A stretch of DNA of 64,000 nucleotides from Lithospermum erythrorhizon (taxonomy: Eukaryota; Streptophyta; Magnoliopsida; Boraginales; Boraginaceae), in the NCBI GenBank assembly GCA_019722365.1, contig JADFUC010001356.1, positions 62,001 to 126,000 on the forward strand, in the 5' to 3' direction. The notes below the pieces were generated by a model. It saw nothing but the letters and a program-made list of their open reading frames with translations. It was not told the origin of the DNA and made no database searches. The translations under genes were made by a program, and so were the position numbers. Shown piece by piece: positions 1 through 11,085 of the stretch (its first letter is position 1; the number at the start of each line of letters is the position of its first letter).

Positions 1-248
1 TATATACATTTATTCGACCTTGGGTGCATTTGTTTATGGTTTTATATTATGAACAAGTTGCGTAATTTTCTAACATATTGATCATAAGCTTCCAGAAGAA
101 AGTTTTTATTTTGTTGGAAAAGAGGCTTCAAATGAATTTCGATGGCTTAGAGTGGTATTTAGGGATTTTGGGATATTAACAGGTTGTGAATTCTTTTTAT
201 TTATGTTATTGTAAAGGTTACAAGAGTTGATTTTACTAAGATTGTTGT
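1..248. other. No feature seen
   Basis: AT-rich sequence at the window edge with no open frame, repeat or signal I can support. It may be the 3' part or flank of the minus-strand LINE that begins next to it, but no poly-A tail (poly-T on this strand) is visible. Confidence 0.4.
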
Positions 249-1890
249 TTAAACAATCAGCAAACTAGAATGCTTGATATTGCGAATGGCTTCTACAATG
301 CGGGAAGGGAAGATGTAATTTAGGAGAGTGAGATTCCAGTGATGGTTTGGAAGGGTGAGATCCACTACTTTAAAGAAGGAGGATGGGGAGTGATTTCTCT
401 TTGAGTACTGACTAAGATTTTTAAAATTGTCAATTGGAAACCATACGCCATTCGGAAATGTTGACCTTGGTCCCATGATTAACTGACCAAATGACTTAAT
501 TTCTAAATTTAAAGTGAGGCCGATTTGAGACTACGTCACTTCCAAGATGGATTGGAGGTATTTTTTGGTTCAAAGGGTGTTGATTGGGGATAATACTTAC
601 TTTTTATTAGCTCTGATGAAGGGTATTATGGGTAAAGAGTTTCCAACTGTTTGTTTGCAAGGAGGGCTAAGTTGAAGTAGTGTAGATGCTTGAATCCTAA
701 ACCCCCTTTATTTTTAACAAAATGAAGAAAATCCTAATTTATCCAATGAATTTTTACCCTATGATTTCCTCCTGACAGAAAATCAGCGAAGAGTTTATCA
801 ATTTTATTAAGGGTAGAAAGAGGGAATTTAAAGATAGACATTGGGTAAACTAGGATTGATTGGGCTTGATTTGATAAAGTGACTTTTACTCAATTGAAAT
901 TTGGAGGACCAAGAGTTAATTCTCTTTTTTATTTTATCTACAAAATCTTCAAAGATGAGCTTCCTTTTTGTATCTATGTCCAGGGGAATGCCAAGATAAG
1001 AATCAAAGGTTGAAGAGGAAGGAATGCTAAGAAGGTTAGAGATAAAAGTTTAGCACTATAAGCGTTTTGAATTTGAAAAACACACAGTTTTTAAAATGCA
1101 TAGTTTCCCGAGTTTTGACAATAGGATGTGAGGGTGTTAGTAAGGGATTCTATAGATGTTTTATTTACATGAAGGAAAAATGCTGTGTTAAAATGAAAAG
1201 GAGATAGAAATTTTGGTAATGGAGACTGCTAATATCGTTTGTGCTCTGAAGGTGGGATAAAGAAGCAGAAAGAGCTTCCGTGCAAAGAGAAAAAGAATAT
1301 GTGAGAGAGGGTCTCCTTGTCTAAGCCCACATGAAGGTTTGAAAGGTTTGGTTGTTATTTCCGTTTACTGAAGTCACGGTATGTTATGCGGTGAGACCAC
1401 GTTCCTTAATCAAATGAATAGGTGATCACGGGGAATTTAAACTTTTTAGAGTATTAAGAGAACTTCAGTCTATTCGATCAAAAGCTTTAGTCGTATACAT
1501 TTTGATGGCTGCTAATCCGTTCTTGTTGTGGATATGCGAGGATGGTATGGGTGAGTTCAGATACATAGATATGTTATCATTAATGGAACAACCGGGATGA
1601 AACCATTTTGGAGAGGAAAAATAAGGGAGTTGAGATAAGGTTTGAGCCTGTTGACTATGACCTTGGAAGCTAGCTTGTATCTAGAGTTACAAAGGCTAAT
1701 AGGTCTAAATTCGGAAACGATTTTTGGGTTATCTTTTTTGGGTATGAGAGTGATGAAAGTGTTAATTGTTTCTTTCAGAATGGCTCCACCATTCAAGAAA
1801 TCGCGAGTGGATTTTGTGAGTTCTTCCCCAACAACGCTCCAGTAGTTTTGAAAAAACCTTGCTGGAAACCATCTGGACCAGGTAATTTCC
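249..1890 (-). pseudogene. Decayed LINE (non-LTR retrotransposon) reverse transcriptase
   Basis: Read on the minus strand, successive short frames follow the order of a plant LINE ORF2. The finger region near 1560-1870 contains TFITLIPKKDNPKIVSEFRP and SLCNSRYKLASKVIVNRL. Next comes a TKAFDRIDW-like motif near 1460-1500, then a GLRQGDPLS motif near 1290-1340. A YLGIPLDIDTKRKL-like block lies near 960-1000. A C-terminal W..LLN.IFPSRIVEAI block typical of the region after the RT domain lies at 249-476. Stops and frameshifts separate these pieces, so the element is dead. In life it encoded endonuclease and reverse transcriptase for target-primed retrotransposition. The 5' endonuclease part was not recognised upstream (higher coordinates); the open frame there is proline/asparagine-rich low-complexity sequence. 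The assignment to LINE is firm; the clade is not determined. Confidence 0.8.
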
Positions 1891-1899
1891 AAGTCAAAG

Positions 1900-2045
1900 T
1901 TATTATTATTATTATTACTATCATTATTATTGCGATTGGGAGGGGGATATGGTTTCACGATTGGGGGATGGGGAAGGGGTAGGGTCGCAATTGGGGCAGG
2001 TTGAGAGGTAGGGTCGCGATTGGGAGGGGGAGAGGTAACAAATCT
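1900..2045. repeat. ATT microsatellite and G-rich minisatellite
   Basis: An imperfect (ATT)n run at about 1902-1932 is followed by three to four degenerate copies of a unit like gggtcgcgattgggaggg up to about 2040. Translated on the minus strand this gives the low-complexity Pro/Asn stretch fused in frame to the LINE fragment, so that N-terminal peptide should not be taken as a real domain. Confidence 0.6.
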
Positions 2046-2760
2046 GGGGTGGGGTAGTTGAGGGTGATAGTGTTGTATTGAGGAAGAAGATGAAAAAGAG
2101 TAGGTTTTCAAAGGGGGCATTTTAGTCTTTTTACAAGGGATGATATTTCAGCAAAGTTTTTAAATTGGGTGGTACTCAAATAATGCTCCTCCATTTCAAC
2201 TACCATGTTAATTTTTATATTTTACCCTCATCAAGACTCACCAGATCCAAACGAGTTGTTGAGATTTAGCTTCTAAAATGAAAGGTGCACTACATATTTT
2301 GTTTCGTTGATTAATGGGTATCTTAGTAATTTTGGTTTTGGGTAGTGTATCTAGCATTACTCCCTAAAATAGAACTGGTAATCATTTGACATTTGAGATC
2401 AAACCATAGTTTAACAAAAATGAAGAAGCCAACATCCTCAAAAACACCCATCATAAACTCCAAAATTCTCCATCTAATCATCATACTATCATCACTAAAT
2501 CCATCAAGAAGCATAAGAATCCCAGATCACAAAAGCCCCCCAATTGATGAGACAATTATACCCTCGAAAACAGCAGTTTTGTGTCTGGGAAGCTACGGAA
2601 TCAGTCATTCAGATTGCCTGGGGGCGTCGTTAAGGACCTGATGGGCTGCACGCAGGTGGGTCTAAGCCCAATCCTGAGTACCGAAGCTTGGGTAATCATG
2701 CCGAGTGTGTTCAGGTAAAGATGATCGAAAAATGTCTAAGTTGAACCCGGGCGATAGAAT
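2046..2760. other. Intergenic sequence, nothing supported
   Basis: Short opposing open frames only. A small GC-richer patch near 2610-2740 resembles neither a tRNA nor a known transposon end. I see nothing else. Confidence 0.35.
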
Positions 2761-2761
2761 G

Positions 2762-2950
2762 GGTGTTTTTAACAAACGTGAGAGATTTTTTGTTGAAAAA
2801 TATCTCGTCTAGACGGGTTAAGGGGTTCGGATAGTATGTTATGACTTGACGGGTTAAGGTGTTTTTAACAAACGTGAGAGATCTTTTTGTTGAAAAATAT
2901 CATAAATACAGATGAGTTAAGGGGTTAGGATGGTAATGCTATGATAAGGC
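2762..2950. repeat. Imperfect tandem duplication, about 95 bp unit
   Basis: Two adjacent copies share gtttttaacaaacgtgagag, then a ttgttgaaaaatat block, then gacgggttaaggggtt/gatgagttaaggggtt. Copy one starts near 2763 and copy two near 2857. No coding potential. Confidence 0.6.
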
Positions 2951-3048
2951 GAGTCGTTTAAGATTGACGTTACACATAATAACGTGTATAAATTTTAGAC
3001 TTTTTGTTATTATATAAACTTGATTATAGATCTAATTCAATAGAATTA

Positions 3049-3405
3049 TACTCCCTCTGTCTAATGAAAATTGTTGGGGTTTGAATTTTGATCGTTGGCT
3101 TTTTAAATTTTGAGTTTGATTTTTCTTTATTTTATAGTCCCTCCATGCTAAAATATCGTCGAATTTCTAATTTTGATGCGTTGATGCTATAAAATATGCT
3201 AGTTTCAATAGTTGATTTTTTAAATTTTGGACATCAATTATTTTTTAATATGTTTGTGGAAAAAATATATAGTATTTTCACCCTCATGTACTATTAACAT
3301 TATTTTGATTTGAATTGAAGTTGTATGAGTCAATTAAGGTATCAAAATTTGTTAATTCGGTCATTGAAAAGGAAAACTGGACGATCTTTTGGGAGGGAGG
3401 GAGTA
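3049..3405. mobile_element. Stowaway-like MITE (Tc1/mariner type)
   Basis: The left end at 3051 is ctccctctgtct and the right end at 3391-3403 is gggagggagggag. These are inverted and match the well-known plant Stowaway terminus CTCCCTCCGTCCC. TA dinucleotides at 3049-3050 and 3404-3405 fit the expected TA target duplication. The element is about 355 bp, AT-rich and non-coding, so it would have moved with a mariner transposase in trans. A second end-like sequence (tagtccctccatgctaaaat) at about 3136 inside it suggests nested or composite structure. Confidence 0.7.
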
Positions 3406-4327
3406 TAATATTTTCACCCTCTTGGATTACTTGTCTTTTTACCTTGGGTTTAGCTTTTCCATATTGGTTAATATTTTTTCTTTCGAATTTGAAACGTCTC
3501 TACATTATTCCATTACCAATTTTAGCAGATTCTATGTGCTCCGATGAATTTCTAAATGGTATGGGCCATGGTGTTCTGTGAAGATCCTTTGTTCACGTAA
3601 GACTTAACATCCAAGCTTGAACAGTGGGTATTCCTTCCATTGACATCGATCTCAGTTCCATATGCAATCATTCAAAAATAACATGTTCCTAATTTTACTC
3701 GCTTTCCGCTCTGTTTTAAGATGGTGGTAATGTTAAGTCAATCTTATACTAATAGGTGTGCCAGGATCATAGGTCTTGTTAAAAGAAAAAGGATCATAGG
3801 TCTTGTTTAAATGCAACTGGATGTTAATCACCTGCTCCAGATTTTTCTCTAACATAAATACTAATTTCACTAAAGCGTTGAAATAATAAGATAAGGAAGA
3901 CCACGTTATGCTGAATTTGTTCGGAAGACCCTTATTTTTTCCATTGCCTGGCCTGTACCTGGCAATTAACTAAATATTACCCCATTTCTTTACGATTAAC
4001 TAGTCTAAACATAGAGCTCAATGTTGGCCTGATATATTTCTTTTGTTGCTCGGTCCAAATGTATCGTTAATTCTCTTAGATTTTAATTTCTTGATTTGAA
4101 CTATTACTAAATTGTCACTTTTTAGATTCCCAACATTGACGATTCAACGGTTTTCTCTTTAAGTAAGTTGGACTGTGAGTGCAGTGAGATGGTGTAGGAA
4201 AGTAACACAACCACATTTTCCATGAAGAATCTATCTGAAGCTCTTGTAGTTTTGATGGACCTAATTAGATGCCGCCTGGTGGTTTGACATGTAAAATTTC
4301 GTAGGAAATCAGAACTTACCTGGTAAT
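3406..4327. other. Upstream flank of the MsrA-like gene, no exon found
   Basis: I looked here for the exon that should carry the MsrA catalytic motif (a GSFW/GCFW and GYAGG pattern) on the plus strand and did not find it. A short direct repeat (aggatcataggtcttgtt, twice at about 3764-3806) is the only structure noted. Confidence 0.45.
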
Positions 4328-4417
4328 CATGAAAATCCTAGGATTATTGTTGCTAATGTGGGGTATTCTTCAGCATTCTAGGGGTGACTCAAACAATGGA
4401 ACAGACTCCAATCTTTA
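4328..4417 (+). other. Short ORF resembling a signal peptide
   Basis: An ATG at 4328 opens a 29-codon frame beginning MKILGLLLLMWGILQ, with a charged N-terminus, hydrophobic core and polar tail, then a stop. It lies 185 bp before the first recognised MsrA-like exon and on the same strand. Plant MsrA5 proteins are, to my knowledge, predicted to enter the secretory pathway, so this could be a relic first exon. However, no splice donor keeps it open, and chance is a real alternative. Confidence 0.25.
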
Positions 4418-4601
4418 AGTCCTGCTACATCATTTGGTTATGCATCCTCATTCTGGTTTGTGTGAAAGATATAATTATGTCCTTTAGTCCCGGGGTCTGC
4501 AAGTTGGCATGTGTGGAAAGCTTATAAGATAGGATGGTGATGAAATGGTATCATTCTCTTCTAATCTGTTTGTCTGATATTAATCTTTTCATGCTGCACA
4601 G

Positions 4602-5483
4602 ATCGAATATGATCCTAGGAAAATTAGTTTTAGGCAGCTTCTGGAGGTGTTCTGGACTAGCCATGACCCAAGGCAAGTTTTCGGGCAAGGTCCTGATGTT
4701 GGAAATCAGTATAGGTAATGCTATGCACAGCACCTGGTAACTCTACCTTTCTCTTTTTTTGTTCTTCGCTAATTGCATGCTTACGAGATAAAATGGATTA
4801 TTGTAAGCAGGTCAATCATCTTCACAAATGGCCCTGAAGAGTCAAGTTTGGCTGCCGTTAGCAAAGAAAGAGAACAAACTAGGTTAAAAACCAGTGTAGT
4901 CACCACACAAATTCACTCGTTAGGTACATTTCATCCTGCAGAGCCTGAGCATCAGGTGAGCTCCCTTATGTGTGAAATACTGAGGCTTTGACAACAATGC
5001 ATATTTACACCCCTTTACGTTGTTGTGTCTGACAAACTAAAGATTGCTAATCCAATTCTAGAGTATCTTATTGAAACAATTTAGCTAGTCGATTCCTGTA
5101 GCATCTTTCATGGTCTGGGGTATAAATTTACCTACCATTGCTTAAACTAGGATTTAATGTTGCAAGCAGGTAAACCCATGGGGTTTCCTTTTTAAAAATG
5201 GTTTAGGACAAGTAACATTATTTTGTTTGCACAGAATTTTCTGCAATGAGTTGTTGACCAATTTTTTGTTCATACTGTTATATAGAAATTTGAGCTCAAA
5301 AGGCACCCATTCCTTCTTCAGCTAATTGGGAACTTACCTGAAGAAGAACTTGAAAGGTCAAGCATGGTAGCCAAACTGAATGGCTATGCGGCAGAGCTAT
5401 GCCCACTAAGGATTCAGAGGCATATCGATGCAAAAATTGCTAGTATAGTTAGAAAAGGTTGGCCGATCTTTAGAGACGTGTAG
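4602..5483 (+). CDS. MSRA5: Peptide-methionine sulfoxide reductase A5-like, last three exons (N-terminus missing)
   Basis: Exons 4602-4714, 4811-4955 and 5286-5483 join through GT-AG introns in consistent phase and end with a stop at 5481-5483, giving 151 residues. Exon one reads IEYDPRKISFRQLLEVFW then the family motif FGQGPDVGNQYR. Exon two continues SIIFTNG and ends TFHPAEPEHQ. Exon three carries KFELKRHPFLLQLIGN and NGYAAELCPLRIQRHID. The C-terminal extension after the core MsrA fold is typical of plant MsrA5, so I name that subgroup. MsrA enzymes reduce methionine S-sulfoxide in proteins using thioredoxin-type reductants. The exon that should hold the catalytic N-terminal motif and GYAGG is not visible upstream, and the first recognised exon begins directly after an acceptor in phase 0. 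Either a large upstream exon has been lost, making this a truncated copy, or it lies beyond the window. All three exons are open, so decay of this part is recent or absent. Confidence 0.8.
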
Positions 5484-6335
5484 AGACAATGGTGTGGCTC
5501 CTTTGGAAGTTCATTTGAAGGTTTGTCATTCTTTCTGGCAGACCCCTAAACATCAATTTGACAATATTGAGTGTATAGCTGCAACGCCTTTTTGTTCGTG
5601 TAAACCTTGGGGGATCTATGGAGGTTCAGGCTGTTTATCTGGGTGGCGTTATTTGTTGTCTGAAAATGTGTAATAGTGTAATACTCTGCAAGACTCGATT
5701 AGTTGCAACCAGTCTATTGAGTGCAGAGCTGCATCAAATGTAATTAACTTGAATTGAAACTTTGTTACGGAAGTTGAATGCTTATGAGAATTTCAATTAT
5801 TAGTTAGCATAATTTTGCAGTGATAGCATATAGAGACTTGTTTTAAAGATGAAGATGTGTAGAGGAGGGGTTGGTTTGTGGGTTACTTGTAGATGAAAGT
5901 GGATGTTAGCAATTGCAGCAGACTTTCTAAATATCTTTCCAACTTTAAAATAAGGTGGGAGCTAACAAAATTCATGCTTTTTCAGTCTTCCTATCCTAAG
6001 TTAGTCCACTCTAGATTTAAGAACATTCCAAAAGCTGTCTAAAATTTGATAAAGTGAAAAAGTTTGTAGTCCCAAATTGAACTACTAGAGGACTTTTTTG
6101 GGCAAGATTTTCTATTTATTTTAGAATTTTATTTATTTATTTTTTTGGGGTTTAAGGTTTTTGCTAAAAATGTAATCACCTATGGAGATTGGTTAGAACC
6201 ATACATGGTGTAACTTGATTTAAGTGCTTATTATCTTTAACATACACACGGTATATATGTCTTTCGAATCGTAAGCGTTAGAGTATACGAAAATCTTAGT
6301 TTTAGGAAGTAAATATGTTTAATGTTATATATATA
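5484..6335. other. 3' flank of MsrA-like gene
   Basis: Probable 3' UTR to roughly 5770 (non-coding, T-rich), then AT-rich intergenic sequence. No further gene or repeat is supported. Confidence 0.4.
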
Positions 6336-6705
6336 TACTCCGTCACACACATTTGAGTATATATACTCGAATCGGCGTGTTAGCGGTGTTAGCGTATAGT
6401 GTGTTAGCCGAGGAGATCTTTAGAGGAGATTTATGTTACTATTTTGTTAAATATAATATTATCACCAATTTAATTAATTGAAACTTTATAACTTTTTCGA
6501 GGACAACTTTGTCATCAATTACTTTTTGTAACATTTATGTAAAATGTAAAATTACAAAAAAATAATATTATGAAAATATTTTTAAAACCAAATTCAATGA
6601 TATCAATTTTATATTTTTCGAATTAGTGAATAAAAAGTAATTTTTTGTCAAAGTATTGACACGCAATCCCAAAATATCAATTAATTTGAAATGAAGGAAG
6701 TACTA
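6336..6705. mobile_element. Second Stowaway-like MITE, degraded
   Basis: The left end, tactccgtcacacacattt, near 6337 and the right end, gaaatgaaggaagta, near 6691-6705 form degenerate inverted repeats of the CTCCGTC/CTTCCTTC type seen in plant Stowaway elements. The 370 bp between are strongly AT-rich and non-coding. A perfect gagtatatatactc palindrome sits near 6355. Confidence 0.5.
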
Positions 6706-7544
6706 ATAGTATTTCAATGATGAGGGTTGATTTGAGGAGTAATAATTAGAGAATCTGATTTTGTGTAAAAATTATAAAATAATTCCTAAATTTGATAAAG
6801 TGGTATTAAGAGTTTATTTTAGAAAAAATGTATGAGAAAGTTACACCAATTTTCCTATTAAAATTCCTAAAATATACTCTCAATAACAATTTTATTTTTT
6901 ATAAATTTTGAAATAAAATCAAATTTCTTATTTTTTACCTTACATATCATTAAAATATAAAACTCAATACATAAATCAATTGTAGCACAATTGGAGAAAA
7001 TAGACTTAATTTCAGGGAAAAGAGGTTGTAGAGAGGATGAAGTTCAAATACTTTGGGAGTATGGGGGTAGAAGTGCGGGTAGTAATGACGACAACTTTGG
7101 AGGGGGCCTCGGCTTTAGACATTCAAAAAACGATTAAGAATGACTATTTGCGCTCACTGATTTGTAAGTGTAGTAGTTGGAGAGAGAGTTTAAATTTAAA
7201 GGTAAGGTAATGCGTTTCACCAAAAAAATGTTGGGTGTGTGTTGTATGGTGTGTTGCTATGGTGGTGCGGGGAGTGCATTATGATTAAGAACATTCTTTG
7301 GGCAAAGCCGGTAAGCGTGGGTATATAGTGAGGCTTCATTAACCTACATCTATTATTTATTTCCATCCCTCTCCCCTACCGGTCTACGTCTTGCTCTCAC
7401 TTCGTTTCGTATTTAAGTTAGATTTTGAATCTAATCTATTTTTGTCGTGATTAGAAATTTCAAATTATCTTTGTTTAGGCGATTTTGTTTCGGTTTAGAC
7501 AATTTTGTTTCGGTTTAGGCACTTTTGTTTGATTTATACATTCT
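6706..7544. other. Probable 5' region of the hAT element
   Basis: No open frame. A TATA-like tatatagtgagg at about 7322 followed by a pyrimidine-rich stretch (7360-7400) could be the transposase promoter and leader; the non-autonomous relative at 16.0-16.8 kb has a comparable layout. I could not locate the 5' terminal inverted repeat. Confidence 0.35.
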
Positions 7545-7990
7545 TGTAAAAAATAAAGGGTTTTGATTTATGAATGAGGGTTTTGAATAAAATTAGGGGT
7601 TTGAATCGAATTAGGGGTTTTCGTTTTAAGGGGTTTTAGTTAGATTAGGGTTTTGATTCGAATTAGGGGTTTGAATTGAATTAGGGTTTTGATTTATAAA
7701 TGAGGGATTTGAATTAATTTTGGGGTTTTGACTTTTGATTTATAAATTAGGGTTTTGAATTAAATTAGGGGTTTTGATTTATAAATTAGGGTTTTGAATT
7801 AAATTAGGGATTTTAATTTATAAATTAGGGTTTTGAATTAAATTAGGGGTTTGAATTAACTTAGGGTTTTGAATGAAATAAAAATCGAATTAAATTCTGA
7901 CTTGTTAAGTGGGTTTTCGACTTTAATTAAATTAGGGTTTAAACTTGATTAAATTAGGGTTTCTGACTTTAATTAAATTAGGGTTTTAGA
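7545..7990 (+). repeat. Telomere-like minisatellite (ttagggttttgaattaaa units)
   Basis: About a dozen or more degenerate units of ttaggg or ttagggg followed by tttga(a/t)tt and an AT spacer run in one direction. It resembles plant telomeric TTTAGGG but the spacing is irregular and every unit contains an AT-rich insert, so it is an interstitial minisatellite, not a telomere. Its complement appears in the core of the 16.0-16.8 kb element, linking the two to one hAT family. Confidence 0.7.
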
Positions 7991-8109
7991 ACTTCAATTT
8001 TGAATTTGTAATTATGATTAATTGATTATGTTGTTCCGATTCTTTCAGTTTTGAAACATTTAATGTGATTGTTAATTAATTGTTTTTAATTATATGCTAT
8101 CAGATTAAC

Positions 8110-9560
8110 CCCGTGATTCACCATCGAATGGATGATTATGATGATAATGAGGCCAATTGGGGAATTGAAATCTGGAGTTTTGACAATAGTGACAACTGGC
8201 TGGCTGGGTGACCTACCAGTGGTACGGTGTAAACCGAGTTTTTGGATGACCCGGAGATGAATCGTATAGTAAAGAACTCGGGCAAAGAAATCCGTTGTCA
8301 GCGCGGAAATGGAAGTTGTTGTAATGCACAGTGGTACCAAAAAAAAGAAAAATGCAAATGATGTGGAGTACATGTATACGGTAGATTCAAAGTATCATAG
8401 CGGCTTGAGTGCTAAGAAACATTACAAATTGTTTGAAAAGGAAGTGTGAGCATAGATGTAGGTGATAAAATGCACACACGAGTACTTACAGGTATTGTTG
8501 ATACTAGTACCCCTACTTTAGCTACTTGGGAAATATGCTCATGCAAAGTCAGAGGCTTCTTTGCTTTCCGTATGATTTTAGGGCATGAGTGTCCATTTAT
8601 GATGGAAGGTGTTATATTTAATAAGTTTTGAGAGAGATATATCACACAGTATAATAGGATAAGCTAGAAACATCTTGTCGAGAAAGATTGTGAAACTTTC
8701 TGTGATCGAGAAAGCATTAAGTTGAAAAGCTATGTCTTATGTGGATAGGATTAGTTTAACCAACGATTTGTGGTGAGTGCGGGGAACAAAAAATAGGTTA
8801 TATAGTATTACTTGTCATTATATTGATGATGCTTCTAAATAATGACTTATTAAAAGAGTTATAGCGTTACTATTGCCTAAATTGGAGAGATTATAGTAGA
8901 GAGTTGATAAGGGTGATAGACAATTGGAATATAAGGAAAAAAGTAGTATCAATTTCAGTGGATAATGCAAGTGCTAATGATAACTGCATTGCTAGTTTAA
9001 AATCACGATTTTACCCAGTAGATTGAACTGCCGCGGTAAATTGAGCTATTTCATATGCGATTGTTGTCTTGGCGCATCTTGAACTTACTAGTTCCGAGAT
9101 GAATGTGACTATAATTAAACTTTGTGATTGATGGGTTAGGAATGGTGTAAAGTATTTGTTGAACTCAGGAAGCTGGAGTACAGCGTTTAAGAAAATCATT
9201 TGTGGTTATGACTTGAGGGGCAGGAATCTTGAGGTTCTTGATACGAAACTAGGTGGAATTCCACTGGTTGATCTTTGTCAGCCTTGTTGTATAGAAATGT
9301 GTGGCCTAGATATGCGGAGAGAGAATGTAGCCTTTCTGCTCTTACGATCCCAGAAGTGGAATCATATACATTACATATGCAATTTTTGAAGGTGCTTTTA
9401 CGATGTGGCTGAGATAATCGGTAGGACTTCCTATCAGTATGAATGTCTTTTTGGCCGAGCTTTATAGAGTGAAAGTGTTATTGGATAGGAATGTCCAGCC
9501 GAACAAATCACGAGTTAGGAATAAAGCGATTGAAATATAAAATCGAAATGCGATAAATAT
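8110..9560 (+). pseudogene. hAT-family transposase, decayed
   Basis: Several short plus-strand frames follow the order of a plant BED-zinc-finger hAT transposase (Ac/RICESLEEPER-like). An acidic N-terminus and degraded BED region lie at about 8120-8440. MILGHECPFMMEGVIFNKF at about 8570-8630 matches the conserved block with PF..VE.. F. RISLTNDLW near 8745-8775 matches the ISLTTDLW block, and SVDNASAND near 8955-8980 the DNASAND block. LNSGSWSTAFKKI near 9160-9195 and a frameshifted RYAERE-like block near 9310-9330 follow. Stops and indels break every block apart. The C-terminal dimerisation part lies 2.6 kb further on (about 12.2 kb), separated by inserted repeats. Such enzymes cut and paste their own element, leaving 8-bp target duplications. 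It cannot make a functional protein as written. Confidence 0.75.
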
Positions 9561-9659
9561 TGGTCCTTAGTAATATGTTAATCTCAGTAAAGGCGTGCTT
9601 GATCGAGAGTAACTATGATATGTATTTATGGTAACTATATATGTTTAAGCATTGCCATT

Positions 9660-9923
9660 TGCATTTTTTATGTTATCTTCGGTCTATCTTTATCATACCT
9701 ATTACTCTCTTGTCTTTTCTTCTTTGTTGTCTTTTCTTTAACTGATTATCTCTTTGTCTTTATGACATTCTGAAAGCTGCATTGCTTATTGTTATCTACT
9801 CTTGTCTTTGCACAGTCTTCTTGGGTCTTGTCTATGATGCTCTTGGTCTTTGCCTATGATGCTTAGTGGTCTTTATCTGGCTGCATTTTTGATATTTGTC
9901 TTGTCTTTGTTATTCGATTATTG
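9660..9923 (+). repeat. Left part of a tctttgcctatgatg-type tandem array
   Basis: Degenerate units built from gtctttg, cctatgatgctt and tattgttatc. The same vocabulary resumes at 10685, so this is one array interrupted by the element at 9924-10684. It lies inside the decayed hAT transposon. Confidence 0.6.
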
Positions 9924-10684
9924 CTAGAAATTTGTTGGTGGACGGGCGATCGAGGCAGTCGGAACCGGCCAGTCGGCAGGTCCAGTCCATCAGAAAGTGG
10001 ATGGGATCGGTCAGGATCCAACATTGATCCAGTATCCGATCAGGATCGGACATTATCGGGCTTCGGATCCGGACGGTGACCAGCCGGATCCGGATCGATT
10101 TTTTATTATTTTCGAATTGTTATTTTTTTTCTATTCGATTTCTTTTTATATTTCAGTTGTTAAATATGTTTTAATTAGTTTATTTTCATTTATTTTTTGT
10201 ATTTTCAATTTTTACAATTCATGTAAATATGTTTTTATTTTCAGTTTTTCAATTTATGTAAATATGTTTGTATTTTCAATTATGCTTTTGCATTTACTAA
10301 TTTTTGTTCATAATATTTGTAATTCGGTTATTTCGGTTTGTTTTTAATATTGGAATTTGGAAATTTTGGGTATGGAATGTGGAATGGGCCGAATGGTGAT
10401 TTCGATTTATTGTAATTTCAGGGTTTCGGTTTCGTGTTCAAATTTGGTTTCGGATCTCGGTTATTCGGATCCGAGTTTTGATTCTCCGGATATCGGAGCG
10501 GATGTATATATACTCGGATACTACTCCGGATCGAGGATGGATTCGGGCTGGACGGTTGGGGATGGACGAAACGGGCCCGGTCGGTCGAATCCTTGACCCG
10601 ATAGTGGTTTGGGTCGGTCGGACGACACAGCTCGGTCGATTCGAATCGAGTTAACCAGTCAGTTCGGACCCGTGCTGACTTACT
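9924..10684. mobile_element. Non-autonomous hAT-like element with GC-rich ends and AT-rich core
   Basis: Both ends (about 9940-10090 and 10480-10680) are dense in ggatcc/ccgg/gggtcggtcgg motifs, while the core (10100-10430) is AT-rich. Ends start tagaaatttgttggtggacg and, reversed, tagtaagtcagcacgggtcc. These fit the TAG..(T)GTTA..GG.CC pattern of the other hAT ends here only loosely. Flanks gattattg and aattattc share six of eight positions, compatible with an 8-bp hAT target duplication. The surrounding tandem array is split exactly here. No coding capacity is recognisable. Confidence 0.5.
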
Positions 10685-11085
10685 AATTATTCTTTGCCTA
10701 TGATGACTTCGTTAAAGGGCATATGAAAAAACTTTATTGTTATCTCTCTTGTGCTGCCTGCTGCTTACTGTTGCCCACTGCCTAGGATGACCTCCAGTCT
10801 GAGGCCTATGCTTATTGTTGCCTCTCTTGTCTTTGGTCTTTGTGTTACTTTATGATGACTTCTGATGCAGGGCCTATGTTTATTGTTATCTCTCTTGTGC
10901 TGCCTGCTGCTTATGTTGCCTATGATGAACTACAGTCTGAGGCCTGCTTATTGTTGCCTATTCATTTTGTTGCCTATGCTTATTGTTGCCAATGATGACT
11001 TCCATTCTGTTGCCTATGCTTATTTGTTTCTGCACAGTGCTTGCCCATGCATATACTGCTTATTGTTGCCTATACTTGCATGCGT
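10685..11085 (+). repeat. Right part of the split tandem array
   Basis: Units of tattgttgcc, cctatgatgactt and gtgctgcctgctgctta recur. A higher-order duplication with an offset of about 146 bp is clear: tattgttatctctcttgtgc occurs at about 10735 and again at 10881, each followed by a similar 80 bp. Confidence 0.65.

Noticed and set aside
7545..7990. Possible telomere or interstitial telomeric repeat
   Set aside because: Units are irregular with AT inserts and no perfect consecutive TTTAGGG copies; it is a minisatellite within a hAT element.
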